Source: Ipomoea triloba (lineage: Eukaryota; Streptophyta; Magnoliopsida; Solanales; Convolvulaceae). From it: DNA of 64,000 bases. Location: contig NC_044919.1 of assembly GCF_003576645.1 (NCBI RefSeq), positions 21,074,402 to 21,138,401 on the forward strand. Reading direction: 5' to 3'. A program made the position numbers and the translations under genes. The notes below the pieces were generated by a model that was not told where the DNA came from, ran no database searches, and saw only the letters and a program-made list of their open reading frames with translations. Shown here piece by piece: positions 31,136-43,334 of the stretch (the first letter of the stretch is position 1; every line of letters starts with the position of its first letter).

Positions 31136-33250
31136 CTAGCTAATCCCTAACTGACTAGACAATAGTTGCAAGTCTGAGCTGCAAACGGACGGGTCGAAAA
31201 CCTAGTCCAACTAGGCGCGTGGCCCTCCAAGTGCACCGAATGACCGATTGTCTACATTGTTATACGCTTGTCTTACTCTGGCGGTGCTGATTGGTTAGGC
31301 AAATCTGCCCAGCTAGAGTGGGCAGACCTCATAACTCGTCCATATGCCTTGAGCACTTGTGCGATGACTTTGGCCAAAGCTAGTGCGGGAACTACTTGAG
31401 GAAAAAGCGTTACAACCAGCACCCCAACTAGCAGAACGTCGCGCTACCCCTTGCGAGCCATCGATTGTTCAACGGAGTTAGGACCCTTAGCTACGCACGT
31501 AGATCGATAAACCCCCAGCTCAACCGTTCGCACAAATCGCCGGCAGAACCACGGTTAACCTCAGGGTGGGTGGCCGCAACATTGTTTTTGGTGTTTCCAA
31601 AATAGCAACTCCTACACGTTTGTGCCATTAGCAAAGTTAAGAACGAGACTTCTCGTAACAAGGTCCCCACGGAATGATGTGCCGAAAAGTTTAATTTTTT
31701 GAATATTCTTTGGAAATTGCCTCTTTACATCAAGTGAGGATTGCACAGAAATCAAATAGGTTTATATTCTTGTGTGCTTGCATGATGTTCACCTATTATT
31801 TTTCTTGGACCTTAGTCAAGGATCTCTTGAAGTGGGAGTGTGCACATCAATGGTGTTTAGGGCTTTGTTATTGTTGTCAATTGTCGTAATATCTATAGTA
31901 GTCTATTCATCAACAGGGATTAATGCTACTGATTTATCATCATTTGTTCGGGTTGGATGTTGCCATCCATTTGTACCAGCTCACCATACATTGACACCCT
32001 AGGCTTGTAAGTAGATTCTTGTTCTTGCCTTCCAGTACGCATTGTTGGTGCCTACTAATTGCGGTGGTCACGCTTGCGCTTCCATATCTTTAAATATAAA
32101 ATGAAATAGCAGAAGAATGCATAGAAAAACAGAGTATAAAGATTGGATTATTGAGTTACAGGGATAAAAAATCAAGAAGAAGGTTCTTGGAACCCGATCT
32201 GATACCAAGTGAAGTTTGCGAAGGGGTAACTCAATATCTAGATTAAAGTGTTAATGACTAAGTGACCCAACACTTTGTAAGTGACTAGTGAACTAGTTCG
32301 AAAGATGGTGCAGAGAAGCGCTAACATGTGAACAGTAAGCAAGCAATAAGAGTGGTATTCAAGAACACAAGATGTTTGGTAACCTAGTTCAGAATGTCAA
32401 TTCCTACATCGGGGGGCATAACTGAAATGGTTGCCCAACTCTTCATTCATAATCAATTAAATGCGTTTTACCAACAAATCGATTAAGAGCGAAGCACTTC
32501 GAACATCACGGATGCACCACACTCTTTCCAATCACGTCGAAGCTTTTCGAAGAGTTAGTGAAGATCTCTCAATAATTCAAGTTGAGACTCCCGCTCAACT
32601 GCAGCTCTCTCGAGTAACGTTTCAATGGTTTATAGCCCGTAACCTTCAAGCATCAAATCGAACTTGATATGAACTGTAAATTCACCAAGTTGATTAGTTT
32701 AATGTATAGAAAACTGTCCTCTAAAGTTTTCTTTTTAAATCTCTTAGAGTAATTCTAGAGTTAACCATTTATCAACTACTTTGGAGAAAGATAAGGCTTT
32801 TTGTAATCTTCTTGCGGATTAATCTCTAATAGATTAACTGTCTTAAATTGATTTCTAAACTTGTCTTATTGACTGGTTCTGCCCTTGGTCTTCAATCTTC
32901 TGAACTAAGTCTACTAGTAACTACAGAGTCAATCTAATCCAAATATAATCTTTAAAAATAACTTCTTGAACTACTGAATTGTTCGATATATCAAAACAAC
33001 TTGAAGGACAGAAAAATATATTTTTCTTTGTAATAATATTTTTTTCTAAATGATGTATTTTATTACCAACAGTAATGTTGTAGATAGATAGAACCCTATT
33101 AACATGTGCGTTTGGGCCTAGTTGGTAGCCCAAACGTGGAGGTAGCACCCCGTGTGTTTCAAAATGTTATTTTCGATTCCACATTCAAATTCTGTTCTTA
33201 AATAAATAAAATATCTTTTATTTTAAATATTTCGAATTTTAAAAATAGGA
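31136..33250. other. Retrotransposon leader and unassigned DNA
   Basis: 31136-31620 is GC-balanced and lies upstream of the minus-strand gag, as a leader would. From 31690 on the DNA is AT-rich with no recognisable domain on either strand, and no primer site or matching LTR was found. Confidence 0.4.
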
Positions 33251-33253
33251 GTG

Positions 33254-33254
<1 letters not shown>

Positions 33255-33300
<46 letters not shown>
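33255..33300. repeat. (CA)n(TA)n compound microsatellite
   Basis: About 16 CA units pass directly into about 8 TA units. A (TG)n stretch with duplicated flanks (cctataacgggaactaaaaa) follows at 33500-33590. Confidence 0.9.
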
Positions 33301-33761
33301 ATGAGCATTTTCGTTACAAATATAATGCAACATTCCTTCCACACTACACTTGTTCTAAACCAGGTGAAGGCCATGGTCGAATTTGGTCAAACCCATAAAC
33401 CTGGTCAATATGTCTATTCAATATTCTTAACATGAAGTCTAACTTCATTATACTTTTGCCAGAGATTCTCGTTGTATAATTACAATCAAATGAGACCTAT
33501 AACGGGAACTATAACGGGAACTAAAAAATGTGTGTGTGTGTGTGTATATAATAGCCAATAAAGTTAGACCTATAACGGGAACTAAAAAATGTCCTTTAAA
33601 TTATTTGATCAAATGAATGATTAAGATTATTTTGATTTTAGATTTTTTTATGACTTTTTTTCTTTACCTCTATTATATTATTTTTCTTCCCTTAAATAAC
33701 TCCACATTCTGTTAGTATTAACTTTAGTAATGGAATATTTGGTTAACTTTTAACTTATCTA

Positions 33762-33905
33762 TTAATTTCTATAAGAAATGTCTTAGGTTTGAAGTCCATC
33801 CCAATCAGAGTTGACATAATTGTTGAACATCCAACATATTCGTAACATATGTTTAACAATTATGCCAACTTTGAATGAGATGAGATTCGCGCCTAAGACA
33901 TTTCT
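33762..33905. repeat. Short hairpin-forming inverted repeat, arms about 68 bp
   Basis: The left arm runs from ttaatttctataagaaatgt to cataattgttgaaca and pairs with the right arm, tgtttaacaattatg to ...aagacatttctta...ttaa. The loop is about 20 bp (around tccaacatattcg). Mismatches cluster mid-arm. It may be a small MITE or a foldback transcript source. No coding sequence. Confidence 0.7.
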
Positions 33906-34739
33906 TATTGAAAATTAAGTACACACTCTATTACTCTTATTAAATTATATAAATTAGTAAGTACAACAAAAAAATAATACATATGTATTTCTTTAATTTA
34001 GAATTGAATGTCTATAATGCGTTTATTAAAAAAATTACTCATTATCAAAAAATTAAAAAAAATATATAATTTCATTTTTTATGATGTCGTAAATACTTGC
34101 CTCTATTATAATTCCTCTCTTTAGAGATTCATTGCCCCAGCAATCTCATTTTCTTCCTCAGCTTCTGACTTTCAAATCAAACTTCCAGCTTACTTCAATT
34201 ACTTGGAAAAATTAACAAACTATCAGTTAATAGCTCACCTCCCCTCCATCTCAGTCTTTCCTCCTTCCTTAAATATAAAAAGCACAAGGCAAACTATTAC
34301 ACAAAGCAAACTATTATTTATAAATCAATAACAAATTAAATTATCTATTACACAAAACAAACTAAATTCAGTCACATCTCAAATCAAGAAAAATAGAAAG
34401 GTGCAGTGTACATAAAAAAAAAAAAAAAAAAAAAAACTCTCACAGAAGCACCATGTGCATATCCATGACTTTATTCATAACCTTAAAATCTGTAAAATCT
34501 AATCTTTGGAGGAAAGAACAACAAAAAACCCATCAAAAACATTAAAACAATAATAAAAATTTTCAAGAATAATATGTTGACTCCATAAATTGGAATATAT
34601 ACTGGTAAGAAACTCCATTGTTGACAGTGGCAGGCCATAAATGCAGAATTAAATCAAATACTAAATTGGATACAATTATTTCTAACTATCTATAGTAAAA
34701 GCTCACAAAACCTAAAACCTAAAATAAAAAATACATGTT
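33906..34739. other. AT-rich, no gene seen
   Basis: Includes a poly-A run of about 22 at 34415-34436. Some wording (aattaaactatct) recalls the CACTA interior at 14700, so the left part of the next CACTA remnant may begin in here. Confidence 0.4.
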
Positions 34740-35556
34740 TAACTACCTATTCCTAGTACAATCAATGACCTTAACCAAAATTGGAGTACCATAATAGCCA
34801 CTTCCAGGAAAAAAAGGATTTACCAGCTTGTGGGATCGGCAGAGCCTTGCGGTGGGGGCAGCGGAGGCTTGTGGTGGCGTGTGCGGTCGGCGGAGGAGTG
34901 GAGGCGTGTAGTAATGGCGATCGGCGGATGCTTGCGATTTGACGTGGCGATGGTTTCGGCGGATGCTTGCGGTCGTTCTATGGTTCCAGATCTGTTTGGC
35001 GGTCATCGGTGGAGGCGGCGTTTGGCGCAGGCGAAGATGGTTGTTCAGCAGTCGTTGCTGTGGCGGAGGAGAGGGAGGCGTTTGGCGTAGGGAGTAGGAA
35101 ATGGTGGGTGGCGATGGGTGGTGGTTGTTGTATGTGGTTTGGACTCTGGAGATGGTGGCGGAGATGGAGGAAGAAATGGTTAGGGTTTGGAGTAGGAAAT
35201 GGCAGAGATGATGGGGGCTATTTCATTGCGATGTGGGGTTTTTTTTCCTTTAATAATTGCGATCGCTGATGAGGTGTGTTATTTTGTTTAATTTTTGCGG
35301 CACCCACCTGTAGTGGGTGTCTCGAAAACTAATATATAATTTTAATATATAAGTTTCCGCGTCACCCACATGTAGTGTGTGTCTCGGAAATGAATATATT
35401 ATTTTAATATATAATTTTTCGCGTCACCTTTAAGGAATGAGTGTAGTATATTTTTATGTATTTATTTACGATATTGCCATTTTCAACTATCCACTACACC
35501 TCTATTTAAGAGGTGTAGCGTAAAGCCCTCCTTATATTCTTAATTCTGTACTAGTG
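34740..35556. mobile_element. CACTA remnant, right end intact
   Basis: The right terminus taattctgtactagtg ends at 35556 and matches the right end of the CACTA at 14332-17676. So do its subterminal pieces: gcggcaccca / tgggtgtctcg, ccgcgtcaccc and ctacacct...aggtgtag. A GC-rich gene-like tract (34830-35200) occupies the same relative position as in that copy. No left terminus was found upstream, so it is truncated or too diverged. Confidence 0.65.
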
Positions 35557-35875
35557 TGTATTCTAATAGAATAAATTGTAGAATCAATTGTATAGAGTAT
35601 GTCTATAAAAATAGAATAGTGTGTGCAGGAATATGTATGAAAGGTAGAGAGTATATAAGAGAAAATAGAGAGAATTAGCTTCTAGGATCTTTTATTCATG
35701 AATGTGGTAGAAAGAATCTATAGGAGAAGAGAGCCCCCTATACTTGTGAGTCAATGGCCTTTATATAGGCCCAAAGCATTGACTAACCGACTTTGACCCG
35801 GACCGTTTGACCTTTACTCGACTACAAAACAAGAGCATAGAACGTATAGGGAGGTAAAACCCTGGAATATTTCCT
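35557..35875 (-). mobile_element. LTR fragment with minus-strand TATA box
   Basis: Non-coding. The plus strand shows ggcctttatataggccc at 35757-35773, whose complement contains TATATAAAG in a promoter-like setting. It ends at 35875 with aaaccctggaatatttcct, a 19-mer repeated at 39445-39463, where similar retrotransposon sequence continues. Confidence 0.45.
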
Positions 35876-38800
35876 AAGCATTAATTACCTGCTAAGACCA
35901 GAGTAATGCAAATGCGAATCTCCAATTCATGCTACTGCTAACACCATCGCTTGCCACCATTATACGAAGCGCCGACCATCGCCGATGGAAGGGAGGAGGA
36001 GGGGGAAGTATGCCGCTGCTGGACTACCGCCGCGAGGTCGTCGAGAGCAGGGGAGAGAAGACGTCGAGAAGCTGCTCACGCCATCCGAGCTTATTGATTT
36101 ATGCTAGTCTAGGGATTAATTATGGTTTAGTTATACTCTCAGTACTAAGGATCATCAGTAATGCCTAATTACGATTCATTAAGGGCTTAGCTTATTATTA
36201 ATAATAATGGTTATTATTATTAGAGATTGGATTGAGAGTCCAGCACTGTGACACCCCAACTTTCTTTTCGCTGAGATAGGCATAACTTAAACACAAAAGC
36301 TATAGATCTCAGAAACTAATCATAAACATAGCGGAAGCATATAAACCTTAAAGGGTGTCATGCCACACCAAGGTACAATCCATCCTAGGTGCACAGGCTA
36401 AAATCCATAAACATCCATCCAAAAGGTAAATACAAACGTAAAAGTCGATACATAATCCATCTCTAAGGCTCACAGGCCCAAAAGTCTAATACAAGAACTA
36501 GTCTAAGCTTATCAAAATAGAAGACTAGCTCTATCGCGCTCTCAGCCCAGACTACGGCATACCTGGAAAACAGTTTAGAAAACCATTAGCAAAAGAATGC
36601 TAAGCAACCAACCACTCACACTCGTGAGAAGATACATAATATAATAGAGTTTGTAAATAGGTTTACACAAACGTATAGAATATACGCACCAACGAACTGT
36701 TCTTTATTTAAAATCAGAGACTCAACAAAAATAAGCTGAATAAGTCACAAACCAAGACTCTTCCAATGAAACCAACATCCAATACGAATATACGAGATAA
36801 CAAGTCTATAACCAAGATACCAACTGAATCACAACTTCCACAGAATAATCACAAAGGAACCAACCAAACCGACATATCAAGGAATAACAGATACCAACTG
36901 AGGTACAACCTCAACCCAGTAACCACAAAGACCAATCAAACCACTATACCAAAGATAGGCACCAAACCACCACCCCCAAATCACAATACCAACCATAAAA
37001 CCAACCACCATATCCATATCACAACACAAAGGCAATAAGCCCAACTACAGAGGCATACGAGCCCAATCACGGAGGCAAACGATGCCCATTATCACAGAGG
37101 CAAAAGCCCAACACAGAGGCAAACGATGCCCATATAATTCCTCTCACCACACCATACGCAATTACACCATAATTTCACCAACTAAATCCCAAGATCACCA
37201 AAGATCCAACAAGTTAAGAAATGCTCATAAAGACTCAAGGTCTCCACATACCAACTCAGATTCACCCACAAGAATCACCCACCAACATTGTTCATCTCAC
37301 AATATGAACACAACACATACACAGGACAACAACCAAGGAATAAACCAGCGATACCAACTCAATAGGTTAAGATAAATGTCCAAAGATCATGGATAACCAC
37401 TCAAGAATCAAGGTGGAATACTCAACAAGATGCTCAGTACACATTCCAGAATCAAAATGAATCAAATAGAGTTCAAAGACCTCAAAACAGACACTGGATC
37501 AGAATCCCAAATGACCTGGCGGAACGAAGCAACAGAACAACCCAGTCCGTTAGACTGCACCGCACGAAGGCACGGAAGAAAATCACGATCCACACTACCG
37601 CGCCACACCATTTCGCCCTTACACTTGCGGAACACACTGGCGGGACACATTATATCGCCAGTGTGCACCGTACGTGCACCCCCAACGCACAGATTCCAGA
37701 ATCGGAACAAAATACACGATGAATCATTCCAGAGTACAAATCATGCTCAGAATACACAGATTACTAATCTCAGAAGCCAATAAATCATGGAATCCATAAC
37801 AAGAATTACTCATACACATCTAGATACAAAGGATGATGAACACAAGTCCAATAATCCACAAATGAAGGTTCACAGACTATCAAGCAAGGCTATAACCCCA
37901 AGAAATTCACAGGATTCCAACACCAAATCATATATATAGATCATGAGTGAAAATAGCTTTAGTGAGACATGGATGGTTACCTCTTGAAGCGTATTAATCC
38001 AAAAGCAATCGCCAACTCTAAGCTCATCTCAATAGCAAGTCCATAATTTATGAACCTGAGGATGAATGTAATCTAATACTATCACTATGGCTATTAATAA
38101 TAACGGCATTAACATTCCTAGTTGGTTCATTACAATCTTTAGGTACTAATAAGGATCGTTATTACCTAAACTATACTTAAGCATAATATGATCATAAGAT
38201 AATAATACCTTATGGTCCAGAGGAGAGTTAGTAGTACTCAACAAAAGATAATAATAACCCAAGAATCTAATTACTAACCCACTGGCAATCCTGTAACTAT
38301 CCTAACCGTACTAATTACCACAGTTAAGTCTTAAATAGGAGATTACCTTAATAGCAAAAAATGTTAATCCAACACTTAGCTCCCAAGGATTTGAACCCAC
38401 ACCCTCCAACTCAACACGTGAAAGCCCTACCACCACGCCACACCATCTTCTTCTGCTATGCTCTGCCACCACCGAACTACCACCCTTATATGGACTCTCA
38501 GCCACCATCGACGGAAACGGGAGAGAGAGGTGACATGCCGACGTTGCTGCTGTGAACAAGGAAGTCCCTTTTGCATTGCATTGCATTGCTCTCGCCGGAG
38601 AAAGAACGAAGTCCACCGCCGCCGCCGATATCGCCACTGTTGCATGCTTCTCGCATTGGACGGGGAAGGAGTGTCGTTGCTGCCGTCCGCTACCTTGCAC
38701 CGCCGGAAAACAGGGGAGGGAACTGCTGCTGCCCACTACACACGCTGGTCAAGGAGAAGAAGCCCACCGCGGCTGCCTACGCCGGTCAGAGAGGGAGGAC

Positions 38801-39463
38801 TGCTACTGGAGCTCCATCGCCAAACCTCCGTTGCCGAGCTCGGTCAGTTCAGCTGCTGCTCTGCCTCCGTTGCTCTGCTCGACACCGGAGAAACAGGAAT
38901 ACTCCCGATCCATCGTAGCTGCTGCTGGCAAGCCTTACCGCCGCCGACTAAGAAAGGAGAGGGACGAAGATGGGAGATAGACGTTCATGGTGAGTTCCAT
39001 GCTACTGCTGTTGTCCGTAGCCTTCATTATTGCAGCCGCAAGAATGGAGAAGAGAGGTGCGTAATGGTTTTGGCTACTGAGGCTAAGGGTAATAAATTAC
39101 GCATACATTCCCATACTATATTTGGTAGGTTAACATTCCTATTTTGGGTTGGGCTATTTATAGAAAAAGGCTTATGCAATTTGGACTAGGGTAGTTGGGT
39201 CAAGAGTAGTTATAATATAATTATAACTTAGCTTAAGATAACTCATTGGTCCATAGCCCTATAATAGAAATCATATAAATTATGAGCTTAATATGTTTTG
39301 ATCTTAAAATAGTAATTTATAAAGATAAGTTATCTCTAGCCCATAGTAAAATAATTGTATCTATAATTAATAATAAGAAGGTAGGCCTTTATTTTTAATA
39401 TTTATATTTAAAATAGTGGTAGGAAAATACGGGGTATTACAGTGAAACCCTGGAATATTTCCT
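35857..39463. repeat. 19-bp direct repeats bracketing a 3.57-kb block
   Basis: The sequence aaaccctggaatatttcct is present exactly at 35857-35875 and 39445-39463. The sequence outside both copies looks like one retrotransposon, and the sequence between is of a different kind. Confidence 0.85.
36247..39441. mobile_element. Long LTR-like block, 3.2 kb, tgtgacacccc...ggggtattaca
   Basis: Starts tgtgacaccccaactttctt and ends cggggtattaca, termini of the kind seen in long plant gypsy (Tekay-type) LTRs. Non-coding: an A/C-rich tract (36600-37950), small tandem repeats of cagaggcaaacgatgcccat near 37050-37130, and a GC-rich tract at 38400-39000. The internal open frames do not encode a known domain. 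No 5-bp duplication matches at its ends, so a simple solo LTR is not proven. Confidence 0.5.
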
Positions 39464-40469
39464 ATCAAAAGCCCTCTAGTCCGAGCCATGACGTCAAGCT
39501 AATGAGGAATGGTTCGGGCTGGAAAACCTGATTATATAGTCCATGACTTACGTCGGTTGCCTCGTTAAAAAACAATAGATTAAGAAAAACTCGGTGGAAA
39601 AAAGTTTTAGCTAAGAGAAAAAGAGCACAACCATAAGTAAAATCTTTTGGACTATAAGGGGTTGTCTAGATTTTTACTGATCTCAGGATCGAATTTGTAC
39701 CATGATTAAGAGATCAAATTTTACCGATCTAGTGACCAGATTATTTGTTACGATCGGGAGGTCGAATTCATTGCAATATGTTGATTCAAGTGTTAGGCTC
39801 GGGATACGTGACAGTGGGTCAGAGGTCTCTGAGCTCTTTTATAGCTTATAGAAATAGCCCAAATGATCCCCTACCTCACAATAAATGCGGTATTTATAGT
39901 CGAAGTTGGGGAACAAATTCCTTCCTTTCGTTATGATAAGCATGTAGAACGCATGCACAAGTTGACGTCGAGGTGTAGGAGAATCGTACACGTGTTCTTA
40001 GATGCTCCCAAAAACATAAAGCATGGTCACTGAGTCTAAAGGTCGGTCATGGACTGAATAGGTCGAGTCGGTAATGAAGATGCCGGAATCTGCCTAGGAG
40101 CCAAGTAGGTAGGCTCGACTTTTAGGATGATCGGTAAGGGTCTAAGTGCGTTCCATTATGGTCGGTTTAACCAAGTCACGTGGTAAAGGCTCGGTACTAA
40201 CCACCGTACATGCACCAGTTTCGAGGAATAATCCCCATCAAGTAGCCCCCCTAGCCTGGAGCTTGACGAACGCTCAGGAAGAAGGGTTCGTGCTGAAAGG
40301 TTTGAGTACACAATCCGTGACAAGCTCCTCGAGTCTAAGTTGAGTATAGGGGCGCGATTTACACTAGTTGCCTCGTTAAAAACCTTAGACTAAGAAAAAT
40401 CCAATGGGAAAAAAACTTAGCTAAGGGAAAAAAGAGTATAACCATGAACGCAATCTTCTGGATGATCGA

Positions 40470-40790
40470 GAGATCGAATTAACTGTGATCTAGAGATCCA
40501 ATTTTACTAATCAAGGGATTGTATTTACTCCCGATCTAGGGATTGATTTTTACCAATCAAGAGATTGGATTCTTTCACGATCTAGGGATCGGGTTTTACA
40601 AATCAAGAGATTGGATTTTTAATGAGATCCAATGATCAAGTTTTACTAATATAGGGATCGGATTTTACCAATCAAGAGATTGGATTTTTAGTGAGATCTA
40701 GTAATCAAGTTTTACCGATCACTGGATCGGGTTTTACCAATCAAGAGATTGGATTTTTCTCGATTTATGACCTTTATTGATCTTATTAAT
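40470..40790. repeat. Degenerate tandem repeat, unit about 55-65 bp
   Basis: Five or six units built on gatctaggGATCgggttttac and caatcaagagattggatttt. Units differ by substitutions and small indels. An outlying copy lies at 41310-41360. Confidence 0.8.
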
Positions 40791-41374
40791 CGTAAGTGGG
40801 GGGGGGGGGTGCTTTTCCCAAGACCCTTATGATGGGTTTTGAAGAAGTAAAATTTTTTGAACAGGGCGTTTTACTCTTTTTATGCTCGGTTTAGGAATCG
40901 AGAACTCCGAGTGGAGGGATGTTTGGAGACCTAGAATTCTAACGATAACGAGATCGGGTAGGTCATTATGTCGGGAAGTGTGTTACAGTGCGTTACGGTC
41001 CCCAAGTACATTATGCTCGAGAAGCGCATTATGGTCGGGAAGTGTATTCTGGTCGGGAAATATACTAGTGAGCTTCGTAGACCAAGGGGGTTACCCTATA
41101 ACTCTACCGATAACGAATCGTCAACACAAGGGAATAGATACTATGACCTCACGAGCTCATTTTTAATTATGATTGTGGTCGAGAAGTGACCCGATCGGAT
41201 TCACGGTGCTGGTGTTTGGGACGTCAACTGACCATGTGGTCGATTTGCCTACCTTGATCGGATCTCAACACAATGAAGAGATTGAATGCTACCGACTAAG
41301 CAATCAGATTTTTAACATGATCTGGTGATCAAATTTAACAATCAAGAGATTGGATTTACCCAGGGCGGGAAGAC

Positions 41375-41560
41375 CGACCTGGCGGGCTAAATTGCTTACT
41401 TCATAGGGCTTATTCCAAGATTTTTTTCTTGGGCTTAATTGCCTACTAAGTAGGGCTTTATGCTGAGATTGTTCTCGGGCTTAATTGCCTACTAAGTAGG
41501 GCTTTATGTCGAGATCTGGTCCCTGGGCTTGCTACCTACTTTGTAGGGCTTAGGGTGTCG
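41375..41560. repeat. Tandem repeat, unit about 55 bp
   Basis: Three to four units of gggcttaattgcctactaag and tagggctttatg(c/t)(c/t)gaga. The two central units are nearly identical. Confidence 0.8.
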
Positions 41561-42356
41561 GTGGTGAAAGGACTTACCTAATCGGGCTTATATATAGATT
41601 TAGTATTACCAGTCTACATACATAGATAGGAATAGTGTAATTTACAAATCAAAATTACAATCATAACTTTACAAATTCAAAAACTTGTGACAACTTGCTC
41701 AAGTTGATGGAGCGGTTGGTCAACGCGCAAACTTCGTGATCTTAGTTGTATGCGGGGTTTGCCATAGCAGTTTTAGCCAATATTCCAACAGGATCACCAG
41801 TACCAAATTTACTCTTAAACTTGTTTTCACTCAATAAAACCAAACTGAATAATCGAATTACTACATATATTTCTCATAGTCCCACACAAGAGGGGTGATT
41901 AGTTTCAAATTTGTATTATTTTTTTCCATTTTGAATTTGGTATCTTTGCCACACACCGAATTTCTGATATGCAAATTAATTGCATGTTCTAAATTTTTCG
42001 CAATCGATTATCAAGATAATGTTGATACATGTGTTTCCCTCGTTTAGGGATTATTGGTTGGGTGAGACCGTTAGATGTTGAGGTCCAAAGGGATTGCAAA
42101 ACACATGGCACACCACCAAAGGGAGAGATCTCAGGCCAGAATATCACATATGATCTTCTCCCTCCAAACCAAAAGAAGTTTTTATTTTTATTATGCTTAA
42201 GACCGGCCATACAAGCGCACCTAGTCCAGGAGGACAAAAAAGATAGCAAAACAATTAAACATAGGGCACACCACCAAAGGGAGAGATCTCGAGCCAGAAT
42301 ATCTTGTACGATATTCCCCTCCAAACGAAAAGATGTTCTTATTTTTATTATGCATA

Positions 42357-43206
42357 CACTAATACAGAAAAAGGATACTACGTCGCCTAATTAACGTCGG
42401 TTTTTGACAAACTGACGTTATATGTGAATAAAATAAAGCAAAAGTAAAATATATTATTTACGACGTCGGTTCTGGGCAAAAACCGACGTCATAAATATTT
42501 TTTTTAAATAGTAAGACATATGACGTCGGTTTTTGGAAAAACAGACGTCGTATGTCTTTAATATTTTTTTAAAAAGAAAATTAAAGACATATGACGTTGG
42601 CTCCAGAATCGACGCCGTATGTTCTAAATTGAATTTAAAAAAAAAGAGTAAAGACATACGACGTCGATTCTGGGGAAGAACCGACGTCGTATGTTATAAA
42701 TAATTGATTTAAAAAAATTAAAGACATAAGACATCCGTTCTGCGCCAGAACCGACACCGTATTTAGTCTTAATTTTTTTATTTAACCCAGATGACAGATC
42801 TCACACATATCTTAATCCTGACCATCCCTTCTTCGTTCTCAGTTCTCTTCATCCGTACGTGAAGACAACAACAACCTTCATCTTTATCTTGAGCCTTCTT
42901 CGTTCTCAGTCCTCTTCATTCGTACTTGAAGACATCAACATCAACAACGAGTGGCGAGCAGCGACGGCGTGACGAGCAGCGAGCAATTAGTTACGACGGT
43001 TGAGTAGCGAGCAGCGAGAAGATCTCCGGCGAACCTAAAGAACCCGATGAAGGCGTGACTAGATCTTCGACCTGCGTGACCATCCGTTGTGACCTCCCTT
43101 TCTGTTGTCGTCGCGTGACCATATCTCCGGCTGCGTGAGTTGTTATCATTAGTATTTACATACGTATTTATCATTACTATTACATTAGATATGAATTAGT
43201 TACGTA

Positions 43207-43240
<34 letters not shown>

Positions 43241-43267
43241 GTTACGTACTTATTATTATTATTATTT

Positions 43268-43334
<67 letters not shown>

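Noticed and set aside
30852..31139. Plus-strand frames of 71-95 codons
   Set aside because: Shadows of the minus-strand gag, which has the Retrotrans_gag motifs.
36766..37375. Two Asn/Thr/His-rich frames
   Set aside because: They result from the A/C-rich strand bias. No signal peptide, domain or codon signature.
38311..39189. Frames of up to 243 codons, possible gene
   Set aside because: Overlapping frames on both strands, Cys/Arg/His-rich low-information peptides, and a position inside an LTR-like block. No domain recognised.
40470..40790. CRISPR-like repeat array
   Set aside because: Units are degenerate, with no constant-length unique spacers or cas genes, and this is plant nuclear DNA.
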